A stretch of DNA of 9,805 nt from Clostridia bacterium (GTDB lineage: Bacteria > Bacillota_A > Clostridia > TANB77 > CAG-508): NCBI GenBank assembly GCA_022792975.1, contig JAAWCC010000050.1, positions 1 to 9,805 on the forward strand, given 5' to 3'. The position numbers were made by a program, and so were the translations under genes. Positions 1 to 6,046 of the stretch are shown here, piece after piece. A model generated the notes under the pieces. The model had not been told where the DNA came from. It did no database searches and saw only the letters and a program-made list of their open reading frames with translations. How positions within the stretch are numbered: position 1 is the stretch's first letter; each line of letters starts with the position of its first letter.

Positions 1-765
1 GAACAAGATATGATGGGAACAGCAGCAGGACTTGCAGCATCTCGGACAAATGGTGTTTGCGAGTACTTTTGCAATGTTTGCAGCTGGACGTGCCTATGAC
101 CAAATAAGAAATGGAATATGTTATCCAAAATTAAATATTAAAGTATGTGCAACACATGCAGGAGTGACTGTTGGAGAAGATGGAGCGACACATCAAATGC
201 TAGAAGATATAAGTTTAATGAGAACAATTCCAAATATGACAGTTATGTGTACATCAGATGATACTCAAACAAAATGGGCAGTAGAACAAATAGCAAAAAT
301 AGATGGACCAGTTTATTTAAGACTATGTAGATTGGCAACACCAGTAATCTATGAAGAAAATGAAAAATTTGAAATAGGAAAAGGTGTTCAAATAGGAGAT
401 GGAGAAGATGCAACTGTAATTGCGACAGGAGTAGTTGTAAATGAAGCAGTAAAGGCGATGGAAATGCTAAAGGCTGAAGGAATAAATATTAGAGTAGTTG
501 ATATGCATACAATAAAGCCAATAGATAGAGAATTAGTTATTAAATCTGCAAAAGAAACAAAAAAAATCATAACAATAGAAGATCATAGTATTATACGGAG
601 GTCTTCGGAGGAGCAGTATGTGAAGTCTTAGCAGAGGAATATCCATGCAAAGTGACTAAAATGGGTGTTAAAGACACCTTTGGAAAATCAGGTAAAGCAG
701 AAGAATTGCTTGAATACTTTAAATTAACTGCAAAAGACATAATAGAGGTGGTAAAAGAAAAATAA
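1..765 (+). CDS. Transketolase C-terminal subunit, 5'-truncated by the window, with three +1 shift sites
   Basis: This is the C-terminal half of a split transketolase, the thiamine-diphosphate enzyme that moves two-carbon ketol units in the non-oxidative pentose phosphate pathway. The visible 253 residues begin inside the pyrimidine-binding domain (FASTFAMFAAGRAYDQIRN, GATHQMLEDISLMRTIPNM) and continue into the transketolase C-terminal domain (EDHSIIGGLGGAV near fragment residues 191-204). Family subunits run to about 310 residues, so some 55 are missing at the left edge. The coding sequence is continuous only if one C is skipped at 43, 596 and 606; unshifted reading stops at 97-99, 629-631 and 621-623 respectively. 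The last two sites are ten bases apart inside the most conserved C-terminal motif. The stop is TAA at 763-765. The gene probably follows an N-terminal subunit gene off the window. Family assignment is firm; the shift is inferred from the protein alignment I carry in memory. Confidence 0.93.
43..45 (+). other. +1 shift site 1, transketolase: TCT-C-GGA
   Basis: In-frame CGG. Skipping C43 gives GLAASGQMVFAST, the family's expected sequence. Unshifted reading stops at 97-99. Confidence 0.9.
596..598 (+). other. +1 shift site 2, transketolase: ATA-C-GGA
   Basis: In-frame CGG. Skipping C596 gives the first glycine pair of HSIIGGLGGAV. Unshifted reading stops at 629-631. Confidence 0.95.
606..608 (+). 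other. +1 shift site 3, transketolase: CTT-C-GGA
   Basis: In-frame CGG in the frame set by site 2. Skipping C606 gives the second glycine pair of HSIIGGLGGAV and opens the frame to the proper end at 765. Unshifted reading stops at 621-623. Confidence 0.95.
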
Positions 766-779
766 TTTTAAATATTTTA

Positions 780-808
780 TTTACTAAATTTTCAGTAAGT
801 GATATAAT
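780..808 (+). promoter_or_regulatory. Sigma-A-type promoter of the yvcK gene cluster
   Basis: A TTTACT -35 box (780-785) lies 17 bases from a TATAAT -10 box (803-808), which is preceded by TGA, an extended -10. It sits 40 bases before the yvcK start. The inverted repeat ATTTTCAG (788-795) / CTGAAAAT (812-819) embraces the -10 box and could be an operator or a leader hairpin. Confidence 0.65.
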
Positions 809-847
809 AACCTGAAAATACAATCTAAAGAAACATGGAGGAGAGAA

Positions 848-2358
848 ATGTTAGGAATCTTTAAATGGTTTAAATCAGGAACCAAAATGAAAAGATGGAT
901 GTTTGTAATAATTGTTGGAATTATACTTTTATGCTATGGTATAGCAACAATCATGAATATGCAAAATATGTCTATATGGAAGCTTGTATCTACAATTGTA
1001 ATATCAATAGTGGGATTTATGACAGTAATAATAGGAATAATATATAGTCAAAAAAGAGTATTAGAGTTACTTGTAGAGGATACAGACGATAGACTAAATG
1101 AAAATAAAAAAGATGTAAATGTTAATTCTTTAATATTTGATAAAAAGATATATAAAGAGGGGCCTAAGATAGTAGTTATAGGTGGAGGAACTGGTTTAAA
1201 TACAGTGCTTAAAGGCTTAAAGGATTATACCAATAATTTAACTGCAATTGCATCAATGACAGACTATGGAGAGGGACAAAATGAGAATAACTCGTTTATG
1301 CCATTAGAAGATATTAGAAGAAGTATAGTAAGTCTTTCAGAAAATGAAGCAGAAATGGAGCAATTATTGAAGTTAAAATTCCAAGACCAAGTGGATTTTA
1401 CAAATGTATTTGTTTCTTCAATGCAAGCAATAAATGGAGAGGGTTCAAAATTTATAGAAAATATCTCAAAAGTGCTTAATATGACAGGTAGAATTTTACC
1501 AGTAACACTTGATAGAATGCATATTTGTGCAGAGCTTGAAGATGGAACAGTTATAGATGAAAAAGACAAGATTTCTGAAACCTCAATGGCTAGAATATCT
1601 AGAATAAATAGAATATTTATATCTCCAACGAATGTAAGACCAGCACCACGGAGTAATTGAAGCAATAGAGCAAGCAGATGCAATAGTAATAGGACCTCGG
1701 AAATCTTTATACAGAGGTGATACCAAATCTTTTGATAAAGGGAATATCTAAGGCAATAAAAGAAAGCAAGGCAATAAAAATATATATTGCAAATATCATG
1801 ACAAAACCGGGTGAAACAGACGATTTCGCGCTTTCAGACCATGTAAAAGCAATAATTGAACATGCTAATCATAAGGTTGTAGATTATTGTGTTTATGATA
1901 TTGGGGATATTGTTCCAGAATTTGTTAGAATATATAATAAAGATGGGGCTTTTCCAGTTGAGCAGGATACTGAAAAATGCAAAGAGCAGGGGGTTAAAGC
2001 AATTGCAAAAGAATTTGCATGTATTGAAAATAATGCAATTAGACATGATCCAGTTGCAGTTGCAGATTCAATAATTGAAATTATTTGCGAGGACTTGAAA
2101 TTCAAAGACATGCAAAATAACCCTAAATATGTAAGAATGAATACAAAGCTTAAAGCAAATAATGAAGTAAGAAAAGAGAAAGCAAAGGAAAAAGCTAAAA
2201 TAATTAAACAGGAAAATAAGGCTAATAAAAAAGCAAGAAGGTTAGATGACAGACCAAAGAGTAAATTTACTACTAAATACAATGAAAGAATAAGATCAAT
2301 TAGAAATAGTGACACAAAAAGGGAAGAAAAAAGAAGATGGATTGAGGATAAAGAGTAA
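848..2358 (+). CDS. yvcK: YvcK-type gluconeogenesis/morphology factor with N-terminal membrane anchor, two +1 shift sites
   Basis: YvcK proteins bind UDP-N-acetylglucosamine and are needed in Firmicutes for growth on gluconeogenic carbon sources and for cell-wall homeostasis. The ATG at 848 follows GGAGGAG (838-844). With one C skipped at 1649 and 1698 the product is 502 residues. Two transmembrane helices lie near residues 17-36 and 44-66. The Rossmann-type domain starts with VVIGGGTGL (GGGTGL 112-117) and includes ICAELEDGTVI, IGPGNLYTEVIPNLL and NIMTKPGETDDFALSDHV. A lysine/arginine-rich tail covers about the last 75 residues. The usual DDGGSSG segment is replaced by TDYGEGQNENNSF, while PLEDIRRSIVSL keeps the later consensus. 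Unshifted reading stops at 1658-1660, which would remove the whole IGPG...TKPGETD part. Identity is firm. Confidence 0.93.
1649..1651 (+). other. +1 shift site 4, yvcK: CCA-C-GGA
   Basis: In-frame CGG at Gly268. Skipping C1649 gives VRPAPGVIEAIEQADAIVIG, the YvcK/CofD pattern. Unshifted reading is CGG AGT AAT TGA. Confidence 0.95.
1698..1700 (+). other. +1 shift site 5, yvcK: CCT-C-GGA
   Basis: In-frame CGG at Gly284. Skipping C1698 gives IGPGNLYTEVIPNLL, a hallmark YvcK segment. Unshifted reading stops at 1749-1751. Confidence 0.95.
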
Positions 2359-2375
2359 AATAATCGGAGGAACAT

Positions 2376-4407
2376 ATGAAAAAATTTGAGGGAGAAGAAC
2401 TGAAGCTAGAAAATAGTTTAAGGAAGGAATGGCTAATAACTAATGGTATAGGTGGCTATGCATCAACTACTATTATTGGCTGTAATACTAGAAAATATCA
2501 CGGTTTACTTGTTGCACCATTTGCAGCTCCAGGAAGAAGAAAAGTCATTCTTTCAAAAGTAGATGAGAGTGTAGAGATAGATGGAGAAGTTTATAATTTA
2601 TATACAAATATTTCAAACAATTATATATCAGATGGATATAAAAGGTTAGAAAGCTTTGAGAAGGACTATATTCCGATTTTTACATATAAAGTGAAAGATT
2701 TAGAAATAAAAAAATTAATTTGTATGGAATATGGAAAAAATACAGTTTGTATATTATATAAAATAAAAAACGAAGGGGCAAAAGCCAAACTTACACTTGC
2801 ACCTATTATGAATTATAGAGATTTCCATCAAATGAATACAAATCACGAATTTACTCTAAAACAAACTATTAATAATAATAAAGCCGTCATTATAATAGAC
2901 AACCATGCAGAAAATCCAGTATATATGCACCTAAATGAAGGAGCATACATTCAGCATGAGGATGATTCCTTTAGAAATATGTATTATTTAGAAGAGGAAA
3001 AAAGAGGCTTTTATCCAGAAGAAAATCATACAGTACCTCGGTAGATACGAGGTGGATATTGAGGAAAATGAGGAAAAGGACATTGAATTTGTTTGCTCTT
3101 TAGAGGATAATATTGAGGAGATAGATGTAAAAAAGGTTATAAATGATGAAATAGTCAGAATTAGGAAATTAGTACTAGCCTCAAGATTATATGATGTAAA
3201 GGCTGAGGCAAAGTACGAAGAAAAATATAAAAATTTTCTACAAGAATATGTAATTGCAGCAGACAATTTTGTTGTATTTAGGCCTAGCTTTAGACTCCAT
3301 ACATTAATTGCTGGGTATCCTTGGTTTCTCGATTGGGCTAGGGATTCACTTATTTCATTTGAGGGGTTATTACTTATTCAAAGGAGATATGAAATTGCAA
3401 AAGAGGTATTATTGACACTAATTCGTGATATTAAATTTGGGTTAGTACCAAATGGATATTCAGGCTTTGATTTAAGACCTCTATATAACAGTGCAGATGC
3501 ATCATTACTTTTATTTGAAGCTGTTTATAAATATTTAAAATATACAAATGATGTGGTTTTTGTAAAAGGAATTTATGCAAGATTAAAGACAATAATAAAA
3601 GCTTACAAAAATGGTATAGATTTAGAAAACAATAATATATATTTAGATGAGGATTATTTAATTGTATCAGGTACACCTGATACACAAAACACATGGATGG
3701 ATGCAAAATATGGTGATTTTGCATTTACACCAAGAAATGGAAAAGCAGTTGAAATAAATGCACTTTGGTATAATGCTCTCAAAATAATGCAAGAGCTTGC
3801 AGGAGTTTGTGGGGATAGGGAAGAGGCAAATAAATATAAAGAAATGGCAGAGGACACAAAAATTTCATTTAACAATAAGTTCTACAATAAAAAAAGAAAA
3901 TGCCTATATGATGTAATAGGAGATAGTAAAATAAGACCAAATCAACTTTTTGCATTATCATTAACTTTTCCAGTTGTAGACCCTGCTTCAGAAATTGCAG
4001 AAAATATAATAAGTGTAGTAGATAAAAAATTACTTACAGATTATGGCTTAAGAACTCTTGCAAAAGGCGAGAAAAATTATGTTGAAATTTATGAAGGTGA
4101 CCCATTTAAAAGAGATGCAAGTTATCACCAAGGACCAGCTTGGCCATGGCTTTTAGGTTTATATTATAATGCACTTAAGAACATGAAAGAGACTGAAAAA
4201 AATAAAACTAAAAAACAAAAATTAATGGAAAAGATAGAAAAATTTTGTGAAAATACAGAAAATACTTTCTTAGAGGCACTTGATAGGGATGGAGTAATAG
4301 GAAGTATAGGTGAAATATATGATACAAAAGCGCCATTTGCTTCAAAAGGTACAACAGCACAGGGCTGGAGTGTGGCAGAAGTGTTTAGAATTATATTAAG
4401 GATGTGA
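2376..4407 (+). CDS. Glycogen debranching enzyme (amylo-alpha-1,6-glucosidase, GH133 type), one +1 shift site
   Basis: This enzyme hydrolyses alpha-1,6 branch points of glycogen or limit dextrin in the cytoplasm. The ATG at 2376 follows CGGAGG (2365-2370), 17 bases after yvcK stops. With C3039 skipped the product is 676 residues. The N-terminal domain is seen in EWLITNGIGGYAST (residues 18-31) and RKYHGLLVAPFAAPGRR (39-55). The C-terminal alpha/alpha-barrel domain is seen in AGYPWFLDWARDSL (DWARDS near 319-324), FDLRPLYNSADASLLLFEAV, SGTPDTQNTWMDAKYG and YHQGPAWPWLLGLY. The shift falls in the linker between the two domains, at VPGRYEVDIEENEEKD. Without it, reading hits TAG directly after CGG and only the N-terminal domain is made. 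Clustering with yvcK fits a carbon-storage role. The substrate is inferred from the family. Confidence 0.92.
3039..3041 (+). other. +1 shift site 6, debranching enzyme: CCT-C-GGT
   Basis: In-frame CGG at Gly222, followed at once by TAG in the unshifted frame (3042-3044). Skipping C3039 gives HTVPGRYEVDIEENEEKD and joins the two domains. Confidence 0.93.
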
Positions 4408-4414
4408 CGAAATT

Positions 4415-4902
4415 TTGAGAATACTAGGCATAGACCCAGGCTATCGGTATAACGGGTTATAGTATAATTGATTATATTGGAAATACTTTTAAACTAATTG
4501 CTAGTGGAGCAATTAAAACACCTGCAAAAATGTCATTTCCTCTTAGATTAAATGAGATTTTTAATGACTTAAATGCAATAATAGATAATTATTTGCCAGA
4601 TGCAATCTCTGTTGAAGAATTGTTTTTCAATAATAATGCAAAAACTGCTATAAATGTTGCGCAGGCAAGGGGAGTTATCTTAGTTGTAGGTTGTCAAAGA
4701 GGGATTCCAACATATGAATATACACCACTTCAAGTAAAGCAAGCAGTAGTACGGTTATGGAAGGGCAGATAAGGTTCAAGTTCAAAAAATGGTAAAAACA
4801 ATATTAAAGGTTAATGAATTACCAAAACTTGACGATACTACTGATAGTATGGCAATTGCAATCTGCCATGCACATTCAGCAAAATTTGCACAAAAATTAT
4901 AG
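4415..4902 (+). CDS. ruvC: Holliday junction resolvase RuvC, two +1 shift sites
   Basis: RuvC is the endonuclease that cuts Holliday junctions resolved with RuvAB. The likely start is TTG at 4415: it gives MRILGIDPG, the exact family N-terminus, and no ATG or GTG lies upstream before the in-frame stop at 4397. The debranching gene ends only 7 bases earlier. With C skipped at 4445 and 4752 the product is 161 residues, normal for RuvC. The acidic catalytic set is visible: D7 in GIDPG, E67/E68 in SVEELFF, and D140 and D143 in [16 protein letters not shown], matching the D-x-x-D spacing of E. coli. Both restored glycines lie in conserved motifs, GIDPGYGITGY and [15 protein letters not shown]. Unshifted, translation would stop after 15 codons. 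The shift is therefore needed for any RuvC to be made. Confidence 0.94.
4445..4447 (+). other. +1 shift site 7, ruvC: TAT-C-GGT
   Basis: In-frame CGG at Gly11. Skipping C4445 gives [15 protein letters not shown]. Unshifted reading stops at 4460-4462. Confidence 0.96.
4752..4754 (+). other. +1 shift site 8, ruvC: GTA-C-GGT
   Basis: In-frame CGG at Gly113. Skipping C4752 gives [20 protein letters not shown] and leads to the last catalytic acids. Unshifted reading stops at 4770-4772. Confidence 0.96.
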
Positions 4903-4910
4903 GAGGCAAA

Positions 4911-5942
4911 ATGACAAGTGAGAACTTAGAAAAAGAGTTGAAAAATGAAGTTTTAAACCCCATATATTTATTATATGGGGAAGAAATATATTTGCTAGAA
5001 AATACAGTAAAGAAAATAAAGAAATTATTTGGAGAAATACAGGCTCGGAATAAACTATATAGAGCTTGATGAGGAGAATGTTATAAACTTGCTTATGCAG
5101 GAAATTCGGAACTCCATCTTTTGGATATGATAAAAAGATGATTGTTGTTAAAAATTCTGGTCTTTTTAAGAAGGAAACTAAGAAAAAAGTTACACGGTTT
5201 AAAGGAACTTAGAGATATGCTTGAAAAATATCTTAAGGAAAATTTGGAAGAAATAAAGCAAAATTTAGTATTAGTTTTTATAGAAGATGGAGTAGAAAAG
5301 CTTAATATTACTAAGCAGATTGAGGCATCTCGGAGGTGTTATTTGTGAATTTGAACTTCAAAAACCATTTCAAATAGAAAAAAGACTTGACGCAATTGTT
5401 AAAGCATATGGTGTAAAGGCTGAAAATGGAGTTTTAAAGGAATTAATAGAAATATCGGGTACTTCTATGCAGGAATTGATAAATGAGCTTAGAAAGCAAA
5501 TAGAATACGTAGGAGAGGGTGGAATTATTACATCTAAGACAATAAATGCTCTTGCTATAAAAAATCTTGATAGTAACATATTTGATTTAACGGACAATTT
5601 GCGGCAAGAAAGATATAAAAAAAGCCTTAGAAATATTAAATAATCTGCTTTACCAAAAAGAGCCAATACAAAAAATATTAATTACAATGTATAACCATTT
5701 CAAAAAAATATATATAGTAAAGCTTGCAGAAAAATATGATAATGACATAGCAGCTGCACTAAGCCTAAAACCAAGCCAAGCTTTTTTGATAAACAAATAC
5801 AAAATGCAAGCAAAATATTTTTCAGAGACTGAACTACGAGGAATAATAGATGATATGATTTCCCTTGATAGTAATTATAAAATTCGGATTAATTGATGTG
5901 AATATTGGAGTAGAAGCAATTTTATGTAATTATTGCAGTTAA
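4911..5942 (+). CDS. holA: DNA polymerase III delta subunit HolA, six +1 shift sites
   Basis: HolA is the clamp-loader subunit that opens the sliding clamp. The ATG at 4911 follows AGGAGG (4901-4906), which overlaps the ruvC stop. Six one-base skips, at 5046, 5107, 5195, 5331, 5602 and 5885, give 341 residues, the normal length. Motifs in order: NPIYLLYGEEIYLLENTV near residues 16-33; EIGTPSFGYDKKMIVVKNSG near 64-83; LVLVFIEDGVEKLN; SGTSMQELINEL; FDLTDNLGKKDIKKALEILN near 222-241; and a C-terminal helical domain with YNHFKKIYIVKLAEK and NIGVEAILCNYCS at the end. No unshifted fragment exceeds about 107 residues, so no stretch alone could work. A gene order of holA then gpr is common in Firmicutes, though the usual rpsT between them is absent here. 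Confidence 0.93.
4958..4980 (+). other. Perfect 9-bp hairpin in the 5' coding part of holA
   Basis: CCCCATATA (4958-4966) and TATATGGGG (4972-4980) form a perfect stem with a five-base loop, 47 bases after the start codon. There is no T-tract, so it is not a terminator. It may slow early ribosomes or be chance. Confidence 0.4.
5046..5048 (+). other. +1 shift site 9, holA: GCT-C-GGA
   Basis: In-frame CGG at Gly46. Skipping C5046 gives EIQAGINYIELDEENVINLL. Unshifted reading stops at 5067-5069. Confidence 0.9.
5107..5109 (+). other. +1 shift site 10, holA: ATT-C-GGA
   Basis: In-frame CGG at Gly66. Skipping C5107 gives QEIGTPSFGYDKKMIVVKNS, a typical HolA segment. Unshifted reading stops at 5128-5130. 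Confidence 0.93.
5195..5197 (+). other. +1 shift site 11, holA: ACA-C-GGT
   Basis: In-frame CGG at Gly95. Skipping C5195 gives KKKVTGLKELRDMLEKYL. Unshifted reading stops at 5210-5212. Confidence 0.9.
5331..5333 (+). other. +1 shift site 12, holA: TCT-C-GGA
   Basis: In-frame CGG at Gly140. Skipping C5331 gives KQIEASGGVICEFELQKPF. Unshifted reading stops at 5346-5348. Confidence 0.93.
5602..5604 (+). other. +1 shift site 13, holA: TTG-C-GGC
   Basis: In-frame CGG at Gly230, the only site with GGC as the glycine codon. Skipping C5602 gives DNLGKKDIKKALEILNNLL, a conserved HolA segment. Unshifted reading stops at 5641-5643. Confidence 0.93.
5885..5887 (+). other. +1 shift site 14, holA: ATT-C-GGA
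   Basis: In-frame CGG at Gly324. Skipping C5885 gives KIGLIDVNIGVEAILCNYCS, close to the family C-terminus. Unshifted reading is CGG ATT AAT TGA. Confidence 0.9.
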
Positions 5943-5981
5943 GCTAAAGCAGTATTATTAGTTTTAGTTTAGCCTTTTTAT
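5943..5981 (+). terminator. Possible weak terminator after holA
   Basis: GCTAAA (5943-5948) can pair with TTTAGC (5968-5973), followed by CTTTTTATTT. The stem is short and the loop long, so the call is tentative. Its place directly after the holA stop supports it. Confidence 0.35.
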
Positions 5982-6003
5982 TTAATTATAGATGTATAAA
6001 AAT

Positions 6004-6046
6004 GACTCTCTTTTTAAATAATACTAAAATAGAAAGAGGGTTTTTT
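6004..6046 (+). promoter_or_regulatory. Hairpin whose 3' arm holds the gpr ribosome binding site
   Basis: ACTCTCTTT (6004-6012) can pair with AAAGAGGGT (6033-6041, one G-T pair). The 3' arm is the purine-rich AGAGGG that must serve as the gpr ribosome binding site, and the T6 run that follows ends exactly at ATG 6047. The structure looks like a terminator but touches the start codon, so it may be an attenuator, or a fold that hides the binding site. Confidence 0.45.

Noticed and set aside
2365..2367. CGG in the ribosome binding site of the debranching gene
   Set aside because: It is non-coding, so no frame can be judged. It could be an ordinary base or an inserted C; without a relative it says nothing.
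388..5666. Minus-strand ORFs opposite the plus-strand genes, such as 1264-1683, 1893-2375, 2988-3266, 3431-3724 and 5370-5666
   Set aside because: Low-complexity mirror translations of AT-rich coding DNA, with no binding site and no recognisable domain.
6002..6046. Upstream ATG 6002 as the gpr start
   Set aside because: It has no binding site, its 15 extra residues do not match the family, and it lies in the hairpin; [11 protein letters not shown] at 6047 is the family N-terminus.
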